Part shown: positions 8,021-17,981 of the stretch, in pieces
Layout: each line of letters begins with the position of its first letter
Numbering within the stretch: the stretch's first letter is position 1
Source: CAWGYT01 sp963826795
GTDB taxonomy: Bacteria > Planctomycetota > Planctomycetia > Pirellulales > Pirellulaceae
DNA: 64,000 bases
Assembly: GCA_963826795.1 (NCBI GenBank)
Contig: CAWGYT010000020.1
Span: 372,001-436,000 of the forward strand
Reading direction: 5' to 3'
The notes under the pieces: model-generated
What the model was told of the DNA's origin: nothing
The model's input: the letters and a program-made list of their open reading frames with translations, nothing else
The model's database searches: none
Translations under genes and position numbers: made by a program

Positions 8021-11000
8021 TTAAATAGCCGAGTGCTTCATTTCGTTCGCATCGCGACTGACAGCCTCCCAACCGCTTCGTAGATGAAAGTCCCGCTGCG
8101 GGAAGGGGATTTCGATGCCGGCCGCGGCGAAACGTTTGTAGATCTCCGTATGCAGTTCGCTGATCGTTGCCTCACGGCAACTGCGGTCTGGTAGGTAAAC
8201 ACGCAACAAGATGTTCAGCGAGCTGTCGGCGAACTCGTTAAAGATCGCCATCGGCGGCGGGTCGGCCGAGACATTCGGATGCTCGGCCGCCAGTTCCAAA
8301 AGAATCCGCCTCGCTGTTTCTGTATCCGTACCGTAAGCTATGCCCACTGGAATGGCGACGCGGTTGAGAGATGAGCTAAGCGTCCAGTTTACGAGCTTGC
8401 TTGTGATCAGAGTCTTGTTCGGCAAGACGACTTCGCCTCGATCAAAATTGGTGATCGTGGTGGCACGCAAGTGGATTTTCGTGACGGTGCCAATTTCGCC
8501 TTCCACTGTCACCACATCACCCACGCGGATGGGACGCTCAAAGAGTAGGATCAAGCCGCACACGAAATTGGCCACGACCTCCTGCAGGCCGAAACCGATG
8601 CCGACGCTCAGACCTCCCGCGATCCAGCCGAACTGCGTCCAATCTAATTTGAGCGCGGTAAACAGGAGGATTAGCCCGATCGCAATCACCGCATACTGAC
8701 CAATGGTCGTAATCGCGTTGCGGGTCCCTGCGTGGATGGATGTCGACCGAAGGATTGCGAATTCTAACACGCCAGGCAAATTTTTGATCGCGATCCAAGT
8801 TATACCGACAACCAATGAAGCTTTCGTCGCGTCGAGCAGCGTCAGATTTGTCATCATTGGAATTCTGACGCTTTCAAAATACTCGACCAGTGGAAGCGTC
8901 TCAGACCACAACGAGAGCACCGCGGTTGCTGTTCCGAGCCCGAACAGCAGTCGAAGCAGGTGCCGCGTCTGGTCGTCGATGGTATCGATATCCAGTTCTT
9001 GGTCATCCTCGTCGACTGAAATGACCTCGTCCGAATCCTCTTGCTGCTCTTCCGCGCTAGCGGCTTCCATACGAACTCGCCGACGCTCGATCGCTTCGGC
9101 GAGTGCCATCCTCCGGTGCTCGATCTTGAACCAGCGCAACGCCAAACTGTAGAGAATCACGGTGCAGAAGACGATCGACAACGTATGGGAGAACAGGTAA
9201 CTCAATTTCAATGCGGCGATCGTATAGCCGCTGCAGGCGAGTGTCACCAAGCCGATTGGGCAGGCTATTGCGAGGACGTTCCCCAACCGCACGAAGGCAT
9301 TCTTACCAGAAATCGTCGCATGAATTCCCTTCGACGAATAGAAAAGTCTTCCTAAAAATATCGTCAGCCAGATGTGGGCAAGGATAAAGCTGACTCGTCC
9401 GATGCTATCGATATACTCGGCGGTCTTGCTGAAGAGTGTCGAAAATGTCAGGAAAGCAAGCGGGATATAGACGACGAGAAACCAATGGCTGCCTCGACGA
9501 AGCCAGTCAAGAACTTCAGTTCGCCACCCAAAGTGCTTTTGCCCCAGTCCCCCAGGGTAGCAGCAGGCTGCCGCGGCGAACGCTGCAAAAATGCTTGGTG
9601 CCATCAAACGCAAACCGACGCGGATGCCCGTCTGCCAATCGAGCGAGGCGTCGGGCTGAGCGAGCGTTAGGGCGAAAAATGCGACCAACAGTGGGATTGG
9701 CAGCGCGAGCAAAATCGTCCACAACGCGGCCTTCCGCGTCAGTCCAAAGTGATCTTTGGAAACTCGGCCAACTCCCTCACCCGCGCGCTTCAACGCGGCG
9801 CCAATGATGGGACGCATCAGGAGCAGTGAAAAGGCAATCAGTAGAACGGCAGCACTTGCGATGGGCGAGCGACCTATCGCCTCCCACATCGATCGCGCGA
9901 GTTCTCGTCCGTGCGTCGGGCTAAGAGCCCACAGCAACCCCGGCGGAGACTCGCCTAGGTTCTGGGCGCTGAGAGACGGTGAGATCCTCATCCAAAAGAG
10001 CTGCTTCGTGATTAAGTCTTGAACTTCTTTGACTTTGTCGGAATACAACCTCCTCTCGGTTTCGAGCGAGGCTAATTCCGGAAGCAGTTCCAAGTATTGA
10101 TCTCGCAGCTTTTCGAGAACTTCGTCTCGAGCCGCGATGAGCTCCTCGACGGCGTTCGATGACTTTTCGGCAAATTTTGCCTGAACGTCTTTCTGACGCG
10201 CTATGGCGGCATCGACCAGTACCGCGGCGAGGCGTGTCTGCGAAAGAGACGGCCACGAAGGTTCCTGTGCTAGTTCGCGCTCGCGGCTGTTAAGAAGGTC
10301 ACGCAATTTCAGTAGCACTTCCGCCATTTCTCGGTCAGGCTGGCCCAACTCAAGCTGCTTGCTGATACCTTCTTGCTCCTGAACGAGGCGCTCCAGTCTG
10401 GCCGTTGCGTTTGCTTTCGCATCCGAGATGGCCTCCTTGTCTTGCAGAGTGCTCGCTAATTCCTTGGCCAAGTCCTGAACTTCGGTCACGAGTTCGAGCG
10501 CCGGATGACCATCGGATAACTCTTTTTTCAATTCTGCGGCGCGAGCCAGGATAATTTGTGACTGCTTGGTCACACTCTTGTCCATCAATTCCTCGTATGC
10601 AGCGACCGTAGCCGACGCATTTTCGACCTGTCGCGAAAGCAATTCCTTTTTCGTCTGTTGGAGGATTCGACGTACCGACATACTCAGCTGCTCCTGCTTC
10701 AACGCATCTAGTTCACTGAGCAGCTGTGCTTCTTGGGCTTGCAATAAGTAACGGTCTGCGACACTACCAGCCGAAGCGTCGTCTCCCGACGGCAACTGTT
10801 GACGAACCTCTGCCAATTCTCGCTGCGCGTCCGGAATCCGAACACTGATGTCGGCCGGACGCCCTTCTTCCGCGTTTAGCTCGGCAGTAACGCTCGACAA
10901 CTGCTCATTAAGCGACGCCAGGGCGGCACGCTTCCCATCGAGTTCCCGTTGGAAATCCTCGAGATTCTTGAAACCGGCAATTTCGACTGCGTTTTCGGCA

Positions 11001-11356
11001 GCTGGCAACTCCTGCAGTTGCTCGCGCAGCTTCGCAGTCTCGACCGGTGCCTGCGACAAGGCTTGGCGGAACTCAGTCGCCTTCTCCGAGTTGGCGCCGG
11101 CGTCCTTGAGGGCTGCGATGGCCTGCTGGAACTTCGCACGCAGCGCGCCCTTCACCGTTCCCTCAATCCCAGAGTCCTCTTCGACGGCAGCCAGTGCGGC
11201 CTCAACATCCATGAGGGTCAACCCAGGAGCTGTCTCCTCATTTAGCGAGGAAACTTGATCGGACGTGGGGGGATCTGCAACTTGGGCTACACTCGGCAGC
11301 GAAAGGGCCGAAGTCGCAATTGCGATTACGAAAATAAGTCGGGCTGTGCGGTTCAA
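8021..11356 (-). CDS. Large MscS-family mechanosensitive channel (MscK/MscM type)
   Basis: The 1111-residue protein has a signal peptide (residues 1-24), a long Glu/Leu/Ala-rich coiled-coil periplasmic region to about residue 480, then many membrane helices from about 505. The MscS core follows: pore helix around residues 905-940 with GGLSVGIGFGLQEVVANFVC, the beta domain at about 945-1010 (RPIRVGDVVTVEGEIGTV, then VVLPNKTLITSKLVNW) and an alpha/beta C-terminal domain to about 1090. Such channels open when membrane tension rises during osmotic downshock. The size and architecture match the MscK/MscM subgroup. The gene is intact and alone in its unit. An acidic, Glu/Asp-rich cytoplasmic loop lies near residues 765-800. 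Confidence 0.93.
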   Translation of the reverse strand: MNRTARLIFVIAIATSALSLPSVAQVADPPTSDQVSSLNEETAPGLTLMDVEAALAAVEEDSGIEGTVKGALRAKFQQAIAALKDAGANSEKATEFRQALSQAPVETAKLREQLQELPAAENAVEIAGFKNLEDFQRELDGKRAALASLNEQLSSVTAELNAEEGRPADISVRIPDAQRELAEVRQQLPSGDDASAGSVADRYLLQAQEAQLLSELDALKQEQLSMSVRRILQQTKKELLSRQVENASATVAAYEELMDKSVTKQSQIILARAAELKKELSDGHPALELVTEVQDLAKELASTLQDKEAISDAKANATARLERLVQEQEGISKQLELGQPDREMAEVLLKLRDLLNSRERELAQEPSWPSLSQTRLAAVLVDAAIARQKDVQAKFAEKSSNAVEELIAARDEVLEKLRDQYLELLPELASLETERRLYSDKVKEVQDLITKQLFWMRISPSLSAQNLGESPPGLLWALSPTHGRELARSMWEAIGRSPIASAAVLLIAFSLLLMRPIIGAALKRAGEGVGRVSKDHFGLTRKAALWTILLALPIPLLVAFFALTLAQPDASLDWQTGIRVGLRLMAPSIFAAFAAAACCYPGGLGQKHFGWRTEVLDWLRRGSHWFLVVYIPLAFLTFSTLFSKTAEYIDSIGRVSFILAHIWLTIFLGRLFYSSKGIHATISGKNAFVRLGNVLAIACPIGLVTLACSGYTIAALKLSYLFSHTLSIVFCTVILYSLALRWFKIEHRRMALAEAIERRRVRMEAASAEEQQEDSDEVISVDEDDQELDIDTIDDQTRHLLRLLFGLGTATAVLSLWSETLPLVEYFESVRIPMMTNLTLLDATKASLVVGITWIAIKNLPGVLEFAILRSTSIHAGTRNAITTIGQYAVIAIGLILLFTALKLDWTQFGWIAGGLSVGIGFGLQEVVANFVCGLILLFERPIRVGDVVTVEGEIGTVTKIHLRATTITNFDRGEVVLPNKTLITSKLVNWTLSSSLNRVAIPVGIAYGTDTETARRILLELAAEHPNVSADPPPMAIFNEFADSSLNILLRVYLPDRSCREATISELHTEIYKRFAAAGIEIPFPQRDFHLRSGWEAVSRDANEMKHSAI

Positions 11357-11652
11357 TGGCTTAATTCTCAGTAGTAGCGGTGGCTGCGGAGGAGAGACAG
11401 TACGTCAACGGTAGTCTACACAATCGATACTAACCCGCATCGTCGGAATATCTCGAAGGCAATCTACGGTCAAGCACAGCAAACACCGCTTTGTACGGAC
11501 CTGGTCGTTCGGTTGGAAAAAACGACTTCCAAGCGGGATTCACGCCGTCTCCCTCCGGAAGGATTGCGAATCGAGTGAACGGAGAACGGAGAACGAATTT
11601 CACTCTCCACCGCCATAAAACGAGTATACGCGGAACTACCAGCGAGCGACCA
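11357..11652. other. Intergenic stretch upstream of the MscS gene
   Basis: About 300 bases between the start of the channel gene and an IS91 remnant. It probably contains the channel gene's promoter, but no clear -35/-10 pair could be picked out. Confidence 0.4.
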
Positions 11653-12539
11653 CTACCCGAATTCGACCGCACCTGCGACGAGTGTTTCGCGTAACGCTAT
11701 CGCCCTTGGCGTCCGATCATCGGCGAGCGGGACCGCCGGTTCCTCCGCTGTGGCGACCTGCAATTCGGCTTCGCCCGCATCCGCGGTCCTGACTGCCGCT
11801 ACCAGATGTTCGTCGCCTTCTCCTGCCAGCCGCGTTGCCTGTGTCCAAGCGGCGATCAAAAACGCACCCTCTTGGCGGCTGAAGCGATCGCCCAGACCAT
11901 CAGCGCTCCGTCCCTCCGGCAACTCGACTTCACCCTCCCCAAGCTTCTGCGCAACCTGCGGCGAGCTGGTCAACCCCAGCGTTGCAGAAAAACTGCTTTG
12001 TAGCCAAGCCTTCGGGAGGGCGAAGCTCCTGCTGAGCCTTCTTTGACAGCGTCTTCCGCTCCTGCGGCTCGGCAGGAGCCTCGCCCTCCCGGTGCGCCTG
12101 GATCTCACCGGATGTGAGATCCAGCAACAAGCGATGGCAAGTTCGAAGACCCCTGGTTTTCTCAGTCCAACTCACACTCGCAAAGAATCCTTTATGCAAC
12201 TACAGGGTCAACTTTCATCCGCACATCCACGCCATCGTCAGAGACGGCGAGTTCACCCCCCACGACAGTTTCTTGTGCCTCCCAGGAATCGACAAGGAAC
12301 TGCTGCTCACCGTCTGGCAGAACAAGGTCTTTGAACTGTTCGTGGCGGCGGGCAAGATCGATCAGGAGACGACCGACCCGATGCGTTCCTGGCCGCACTC
12401 CGGCTTCAGCGTCGATGACAGCGTCTACGTCCCGCCGGGTGACAAGGCCGGACTGCCGCGGTTGGCCGAGTACATCCTGCGCTGTGCTTTCAGTCTGGCT
12501 CGCGTCGTGCGACTGACCGATGTCTTCCAGGGTGTGTAG
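11653..12539 (+). pseudogene. IS91-family transposase remnant, split by a 237-bp repeat
   Basis: The left part (to about 11970) reads RYRPWRP, FLRCGDLQFGFARIRGPDCR, MFVAFSCQPRCLCPSGDQKR and LRQLDFTLPKLLR, the zinc-binding N-terminal domain of IS91-family transposases. A stop codon at 11692 interrupts its beginning. The right part (from 12210) reads NFHPHIHAIVRDGEF, then MRSWPHSGFSVDD and PRLAEYILRCAFSL, the catalytic HUH-like core. Between them sits the 237-bp repeat at 11973-12209 in place of about 100 codons, and the C-terminal end is missing. The element is dead. Confidence 0.8.
11973..12209. repeat. 237-bp repeat D, copy 1
   Basis: The sequence starts ACCCCAGCGTTGCAG and ends CAACTACAGGGTC, and is repeated almost identically at 19127-19363. 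It contains a large inverted repeat (GGGAGGGCGAAGCTCCTGC pairing with GCAGGAGCCTCGCCCTCCC) and a second hairpin (GGATCTCACCGGATGTGAGATCC split by four bases). The first hairpin is the REGEAPAEP-type sequence common in planctomycetes. This copy interrupts the IS91 transposase remnant. Confidence 0.9.
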
Positions 12540-12780
12540 CGGATCCCGATGAATGGTGATGATGATCGTGATCGGAAAAATCACCGGCAGATATGGTTCT
12601 TGCGCCTCGTCCCAACCGAGATGCGTTGGCAGTTCGAGGTACAGTGCGTTGCGTTGCGAGACGAAGCGTGCGCTCCGTTCAGACTCCGGACAGGCTTTGA
12701 CTTAGGAATCGACTTAGGATTTGTGCAAATCCAATGGGGCCAGCAATTGCGGCAGGTCATCCTGCGTTGCTGCTTCCACG

Positions 12781-14265
12781 TCAATCCACCGATGCGTGTC
12801 GTCTTGCTGCCACGATACCCGGGGGTTTCCACGTGCCTTCGCCCGGCGGCAGGATGGAAGGAGCTTCGGTTTTCGGCCAGTAAAGGCGCATCACCATGTA
12901 GATCGGATCGCTGGGGGCCGGTAGCCAATTGCTCTGCTTGTCGGCACCGGGGCTGTCCTTCTGGATGTAGAGGGTCAATGAACCGTCCTCGTTCTTCTTC
13001 ATCTCGGGCAGCATCGGCGAGTTGATGAGGTAGCGGTTGATCGGGTTCTTGATCAGCAGCTGGGTCTTGCCGTCGTACATTGTCACCGACCAGAAGGCGT
13101 TCACCGGCGGGAGTTGTCCTGCGGGGAAGGTCAGCGTGTAGTTCGCCTTGCTTCCGTCGAGCAACTCGCCGTTGGGAAGCGTCTTGACCATGGGATACAC
13201 CGCCTCGACGGCATCGTTGCCGTAGATGCCCGCTTTCGCGGCAGCCGCGCGGAGCAGCCAGTCGCCGTTGTAGAACTCCCGGTTGCCGAACGCGGAAGCG
13301 ATGCTCCAGCCGTTGACTTTCTCACCGATGGCGGAAACCTTCTCCTCCACTTTCCTCTCCCCTTCCTTCATGCCGATCAGTACGGCGGCCTTATGCTCGA
13401 GCGAGAGGTCTTTGAATTCAAACGTCTTGCCGGGACCGATGCCGATCTTCGCGAGCTTGGCGCGGATTTCCTGCTCCTCCGGCCCGGCGGGCGCAAACTG
13501 CAAGGCGAAGTCCACGTAGTCGAAGAAGTTCGTCTTCGCGAGTTCCTTGCTCGCCTTGGGAAAGTCGAGTTTTGGGGCGGCGGGCGGGGCGGGTTGTTTC
13601 AGGTAGGTGGAAAGCGGCTGGATCTTGTAGCCATCCTGGACCTTGATCACATTCGGCATATCGTCCGCTCCGAAGAGCTGCGTGCGGAAAAGGACGATCG
13701 TGAACTGGGTGCTCGGTTGCAGCACGCCCTTGATGCCGACGGGCGTCTCGCCCTTCCAGTCCGGGCCGACGACGAGGTAGTCGCCCGCTTCGTCGCCCGT
13801 GGCGCGGCTGCCCACGTAGCCGTAGTTGAAGGTGTTCCAGTCGACAAATTGCAGCGAGAAATAGCGTGCCTTGTCCACGGAAGGCACGGAGACCACAAAG
13901 GGCTCGGCGCGGAGATCGAGACAGGCGAAGGAATAAGGCGTGTCGCTGTTCGGCGTGACGACGGCGGTGTCCTCGTAGGTGAAGACCCGGTGCTCGTTGA
14001 CGAGTTCGTTGAATCCGCTCTTGTATTGGCCCGAATTCTTGTCCACCCAGAAGTCGTAGTTGACCGTGTAGTTCATCACGATCGGCAACCCGTAGATGAA
14101 GCCCTCCTCGGCGATGGCTTTGACCTCGTCGAGACTAGGCGCCTCGATGCCGGCCTTCTGATCGGCCCCATTGGCTTCGGTGATGGGGTCCGCTTTTTTC
14201 TCGCAGGCGGTAAATACAATGGTGGTCGCGAATGCGACCAGGGTCATGTTGAGCCATGGTTTCAT
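12781..14265 (-). CDS. DUF1254/DUF1214 exported protein
   Basis: This 494-residue protein has an N-terminal lipoprotein-like signal (LVAFATTIVFTAC with Cys at about residue 20). The DUF1254 half carries AEEGFIYGLPIVMNY, YEDTAVVTPNSDTPYSFACL and ARYFSLQFVDWNTFNYGYVG. The DUF1214 half carries NYTLTFPAGQLPPVNAFWSV, MYDGKTQLLIKNPINRY, NGSLTLYIQKDSPG-like and SNWLPAPSDPIYMVMRLYWP. The architecture is complete. The function of the family is unknown; members are common cell-envelope proteins. The next gene on this strand is 170 bases upstream. A short remnant of a second relative lies at 18283. Confidence 0.9.
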   Translation of the reverse strand: MKPWLNMTLVAFATTIVFTACEKKADPITEANGADQKAGIEAPSLDEVKAIAEEGFIYGLPIVMNYTVNYDFWVDKNSGQYKSGFNELVNEHRVFTYEDTAVVTPNSDTPYSFACLDLRAEPFVVSVPSVDKARYFSLQFVDWNTFNYGYVGSRATGDEAGDYLVVGPDWKGETPVGIKGVLQPSTQFTIVLFRTQLFGADDMPNVIKVQDGYKIQPLSTYLKQPAPPAAPKLDFPKASKELAKTNFFDYVDFALQFAPAGPEEQEIRAKLAKIGIGPGKTFEFKDLSLEHKAAVLIGMKEGERKVEEKVSAIGEKVNGWSIASAFGNREFYNGDWLLRAAAAKAGIYGNDAVEAVYPMVKTLPNGELLDGSKANYTLTFPAGQLPPVNAFWSVTMYDGKTQLLIKNPINRYLINSPMLPEMKKNEDGSLTLYIQKDSPGADKQSNWLPAPSDPIYMVMRLYWPKTEAPSILPPGEGTWKPPGIVAARRHASVD

Positions 14266-14435
14266 GGATAGAGTTCCTGGTTAAGTTCGCAAGGAGTTGG
14301 TTGTGAGCTGATAAAGTCATCGAATGGTGGTTGCGGCCGGCGATCAGAGCGGCACGCGTTGCGGAGCCGACTGCCGCGGAATGGAAGATATGTGGAACGC
14401 AGGCCATTGTTGGCGGGGGCGAAGCATGGTTGGCG

Positions 14436-15182
14436 TTACGGTTCGGTCGATTGAATCACTCCGACGTAAAGATCGCCATCGGTTCGCCAGAGATCACCCC
14501 CTCCATTACGCCCTTCAAGCTGCTTGTGAAAACCGGGTGAGATGTAATGACGAACTAGCTCACCCGTTTTTTCGAGGGACTCGAACAGATAGTCCCGTTC
14601 CGCGTCGACGTCTGGAGCCGTCACGTGGGTGATTTGTCCGGTCGTGTGGCTCAGTCCAACCCGCTTGTCGTAGACGGCTGAGCCGATCCATCGCGGGCGC
14701 CCGTCGTCGCTTACATTATCCGTCTTCCAAAGCCGGACGTGGTGTCGGTGCCGCGGGTTGTCGCCGACGGGTTGTTCGAATGCCAGGTCTTCCTTGCGTC
14801 CAAACAAGTAGAGATCACTCACCGGAGCCTCGTCATCGGGCCGCGAAAGCACCGAGTCCGCAGCGATCTTCAGGTCGCTCTTCAATCCCAAGGCGGCAGC
14901 CGGATACCACTGCGCCGCTTTCATGAGGTTCGTCAACTGAAGCTCGGTGCCGATGAAGGCCACATTCAGCGGATCACCGGGATGATGATCGCCCGTCTGG
15001 GTAATTCGAGGATTATCATCGAATCTCGAATCGTGGCGTGCGTATTCTTTCCAGAGAGTCGGAGCGACCACGTACGCCACGACCAGCCACACCAGAAGCA
15101 ACACGGCAATGAACTGGAAGATCAATCTGCGGCGAATGCCTCGCTTTGGCTGAGTCTGGTCTCGTTCATTGTCCTTGTCCAT
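14436..15182 (-). CDS. LssY C-terminal-domain membrane protein
   Basis: The 248-residue protein has a basic N-terminus, one membrane helix at about residues 22-45, and an external domain with GDPLNVAFIGTE, LMKAAQWYPA, DLYLFGRKEDLAFEQPVG, RHHVRLWKT, RWIGSAVYDKRVGLSHTTGQ and THVTAPDVDAERDYLFESL. These are features of the LssY C-terminal family, named after a protein next to a type I secretion system in Legionella. The catalytic role is unknown. It lies between a DUF1254 gene and a surface-protein gene on the same strand, with a 170-base gap downstream, so co-transcription is possible but unproven. Confidence 0.82.
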   Translation of the reverse strand: MDKDNERDQTQPKRGIRRRLIFQFIAVLLLVWLVVAYVVAPTLWKEYARHDSRFDDNPRITQTGDHHPGDPLNVAFIGTELQLTNLMKAAQWYPAAALGLKSDLKIAADSVLSRPDDEAPVSDLYLFGRKEDLAFEQPVGDNPRHRHHVRLWKTDNVSDDGRPRWIGSAVYDKRVGLSHTTGQITHVTAPDVDAERDYLFESLEKTGELVRHYISPGFHKQLEGRNGGGDLWRTDGDLYVGVIQSTEP

Positions 15183-15254
15183 AAGTGGCCCTTCGATGAA
15201 TGCCCGGTTTCAGGAACCGCTGCTTGGAACGATCGCGTACTCGCAAGGCGGACT

Positions 15255-16020
15255 TCAGCTTGTTGGCTGCCCGTTGGCAGCTTGTGCATCTTTGTCTTTG
15301 TCGAGACGCACCAGCAGATATTGTACCGTCTTGTCGTTTCCCTGGTGAACCAACGCCGGAGCTTCGTCTTTGGTCAGATTGTAAAGTCCGGTCTCGATGA
15401 GATTCGATTTGTTGTCGCCGACCGTAAAGGCAACGCGTTGCGTTTGTTTGTCGACCGCACCTTGGATCGCCATCGTCTTCTCCGTCTTGGTGTCGGTGTA
15501 GTTTCCGCGAATGACTCCTTGCTTGTTGACCGCAAGCTGGATCGTAACGATCGAATTCTTTTCGTTCGCCTTGGTTAAGGCAAACACTCCCAATGGCAAC
15601 CAGTCACCGTCGGACGGCGCTTCGGCCGCTGCACCGGACTGGGCCAGTGCGCTCGCTTGCCCGTAGTATTGCTGCGTCGTGCCTGCGTCCTGTCCATTCA
15701 CATACACACTGTCGTCTTCGTAGGTGACGTTGTTGCCGTAATCGTAATAGACCGGTGCCGTTTGAGGATCGCCCATCCATGCGCCGACAGACTTCCAGGT
15801 CGCGGCCCGCCAAGCGTTGTTCGCGCCCCAGCCCGCGGCCATCCAGGCTCCGGGATGATCGACATTCCAGTTTGAACCGTAGAGACCGTAGTGAGCGAAG
15901 CTACCCCGAACGGCTGTTGCCGCGCCGTATCTTGCTGATGGCGATGCACGATTGAAGCCGGCAGCGTAACCCACTGCGGCTCCTTGTGCTCCCGAGTATC
16001 GCGGATCGTTGCGGTTTGCC
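15255..16020 (-). pseudogene. Protocadherin-like surface protein, N-terminus lost
   Basis: The C-terminal ~255 codons belong to the planctomycete surface-protein type often annotated mu-protocadherin: RNDPRYSGAQGAAVGYAAG, HYGLYGSNWNVDHPGAW, PVYYDYGNNVTYEDDSVYVN, a linker and a final domain (DWLPLGVFALTKANE, VIRGNYTDTKTEKTMAIQGA). The expected signal peptide and Asn/Arg-rich N-terminal repeats are missing. The frame instead enters, in antisense, the coding sequence of a PAS-domain regulator at about 16020. The join is sharp, so a deletion or inversion has removed the 5' ends of both genes. The open frame continues to 16154 but that part is antisense to the regulator. Confidence 0.75.
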
Positions 16021-16608
16021 ACCGCCAGGCTCGTGGGTGAGGCGATTGCCAATGCGTTGGAACGCGTGCGGGTGGAGACAGAACTTCGGGAAAGCGAGTG
16101 TCGGTATCGGGCTACCTTTGAACGGGCCGCCGTCGGCATCCTGAACGTCGCCAAGGACGGCCGGCTGCTGGTGGCTAATCAGCGATTTTGCGAGATGCTT
16201 GGCTACTCGCACGAGGAGGTCATCGGTGGCGACTATTGGGACTTCACCCACCCGGATGATCTTGATTCAACAGCCCATCTTTTCGAGAAACTCGTGGTGG
16301 ATCGTGATCGACACGATTCTATCGAGAAGCGATACGTGCGCAGGGATGGAGGTGTGATGTGGGGCAACTTGACGCTGTCGTTGCTCTCGGATGATGACAC
16401 TGATTCGGACATCTTCGTCGCCGTGATTGAAGACCTTACCGTTCGCAAACAGGCGGAAGAGACTTTCGACCTACTGACGGAACTGCGGCAGTCCGAGGCG
16501 GCGTCACGCACCGCTCACGAAGAACTCAACCTACGACGCGCACTGGTCGTTGCCGCTTCCCTGGACGGGGTGTGGGAGTGGCAGCCCGAGTCGGGGCAGG
16601 TCCATTAG
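16021..16608 (+). pseudogene. N-terminal GAF/PAS part of a sigma-54 regulator, truncated
   Basis: The sequence starts inside a conserved GAF-to-PAS linker (RLVGEAIANALERVRVETEL) and runs through a complete PAS domain (RYRATFERAAVGILNVAKDG, CEMLGYSHEEVIGGDYWDFT, HPDD, ENLTVRKQAE-type end) into the beginning of a second PAS domain. A TAG at 16606-16608 lies in the same frame as the downstream sigma-54 gene. At that position (GQVH, stop, SGRFAELLGY) the PAS family normally has an aromatic residue, so a single-base change TAT/TAC to TAG explains the stop. The upstream part of the gene is missing at the 16020 junction. Confidence 0.75.
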
Positions 16609-16650
16609 TCTGGGCGATTTGCCGAGTTACTGGGATATCAAAGGGGCGAT

Positions 16651-17937
16651 GTGCCGCAAACGTTGGAGTTCTTTCGCAGCAGTCTCCACCCCGATGACTC
16701 TCAGGCCATGTGGACTGCCGTAGATCAACACCTCAACAAAGGCACCCCCTGCGACGTCGAGTGTCGGTTGCGGACGAAAGATCACGAGTATCGCTGGTTT
16801 CGCACTCGTGGACAGGCCCAGCGAGATCCGAATGGACGGCCAACCTGGATGGCTGTTTCGCTTCAAGATATCCACGAGCAGAAGACCGCGGAGGCCGAGT
16901 TACGGATGGCGCTTCAGGAGGTTGAACGCCTCACTGAACGTTTGCGGGCGGAGAACACCTACCTGCAGGCGGAACTCGTCAATTCACAGGGGTTCGACGA
17001 AATCGTGGGCGAAAGCGAGCCGCTGCGCAGCGCGCTGACGCAGATCGAACATGTGGCAACCACGGGGGCGAGCGTTCTGCTGTTGGGCGAAACTGGAACC
17101 GGAAAGGAACTGCTGGCCCGAGCGGTTCACGAGCGAAGTCCGCGTAAACATCGACCCTTGGTGAAGGTGAACTTGGCTGCGCTGTCGTCGAGCCTGATTG
17201 AGAGCGAGCTGTTTGGACACGTGAAAGGTGCGTTCACGGGGGCCGTGGCCAACAAAATCGGGCGTTTCCAATTGGCTGATGGCGGCACGCTCTTCCTGGA
17301 CGAAGTGGGGGAACTCGCCCCCGAATTGCAGACGAAACTGCTGCGGGTACTACAAGAAGGCGAATTTGAGCGAATCGGCTCTTCGGAAACTTGTAAAGTG
17401 GACGTCCGCATCGTGGCCGCAACCAACCGTAACCTGCGGCATGCGATGGAAACAAACAAGTTCCGCTCGGATCTCTACTATCGCTTGGCCGTCTTTCCGA
17501 TCGAGGTCCCGCCCTTGCGTCTGCGGCGCGACGACATTCCGCTGCTGGTCTGGCATTTCATTACCAAAAAGCAGGGACGCTTGGGCAAAACCATCGAACG
17601 CGTCCCAGAGCGTGTCATGCAGACGCTGATCGAATATGATTGGCCGGGCAATATTCGTGAGCTGGAGAACGTGATCGAACGCGCGATCATCTTGACGGCA
17701 GGGACAACGTTGAGTCTCCGCGAACCACTGATGCAACTTCCTCGGCCGCCAACAATGGAGCCGCCCAGCAAACGGCAGGACATCAATCGTGCGTCGATTC
17801 TCGCCGCACTCCAGGCATGTCGCTGGAAAATCAAAGGTACCGACAACGCCGCCGAGCGGCTAGGACTCAAACCTAGCACGCTTCGATATCGCATGAAAAC
17901 TCTGGGGATCCAGCGGCCCGAAAAAGTGAAGGATTAG
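16651..17937 (+). CDS. Sigma-54-dependent activator (PAS, AAA+, Fis HTH)
   Basis: The 428-residue frame contains the rest of the second PAS domain (SLHPDDSQAMWTAVDQHLNK, VSLQDIHEQKTAEAEL), a short coiled coil, and a complete AAA+ domain. It has Walker A GETGTGKE, the sigma-54-contacting GAFTGA loop, Walker B GGTLFLDEVGEL, and RNL/RSDLYYRL sensor segments. A Fis-type helix-turn-helix ends the protein (RWKIKGTDNAAERLGLKPST). It would drive transcription from sigma-54 promoters. It is in frame with the truncated PAS part at 16021-16608; the TAG between them means the whole gene is broken unless translation restarts near 16651. No regulated target can be named. Confidence 0.85.
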   Translation: MPQTLEFFRSSLHPDDSQAMWTAVDQHLNKGTPCDVECRLRTKDHEYRWFRTRGQAQRDPNGRPTWMAVSLQDIHEQKTAEAELRMALQEVERLTERLRAENTYLQAELVNSQGFDEIVGESEPLRSALTQIEHVATTGASVLLLGETGTGKELLARAVHERSPRKHRPLVKVNLAALSSSLIESELFGHVKGAFTGAVANKIGRFQLADGGTLFLDEVGELAPELQTKLLRVLQEGEFERIGSSETCKVDVRIVAATNRNLRHAMETNKFRSDLYYRLAVFPIEVPPLRLRRDDIPLLVWHFITKKQGRLGKTIERVPERVMQTLIEYDWPGNIRELENVIERAIILTAGTTLSLREPLMQLPRPPTMEPPSKRQDINRASILAALQACRWKIKGTDNAAERLGLKPSTLRYRMKTLGIQRPEKVKD

Positions 17938-17947
17938 CTCGTTGTTC

Positions 17948-17981
17948 GCAGTGACCCGATTCATGCAGTGACCCGATTCAT
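17948..17981 (+). repeat. 17-bp tandem duplication
   Basis: The unit GCAGTGACCCGATTCAT occurs twice head-to-tail immediately after the sigma-54 activator gene. The following DNA to 18282 shows no gene. Confidence 0.85.

Noticed and set aside
11491..11694. A 67-codon ORF as a separate gene
   Set aside because: Its end (FDRTCDECFA) aligns with the N-terminus of the IS91 transposase, so it is part of that remnant.
13114..14271. A 385-codon plus-strand frame
   Set aside because: It lies opposite the well-supported DUF1254 gene and has no domain or ribosome binding site.
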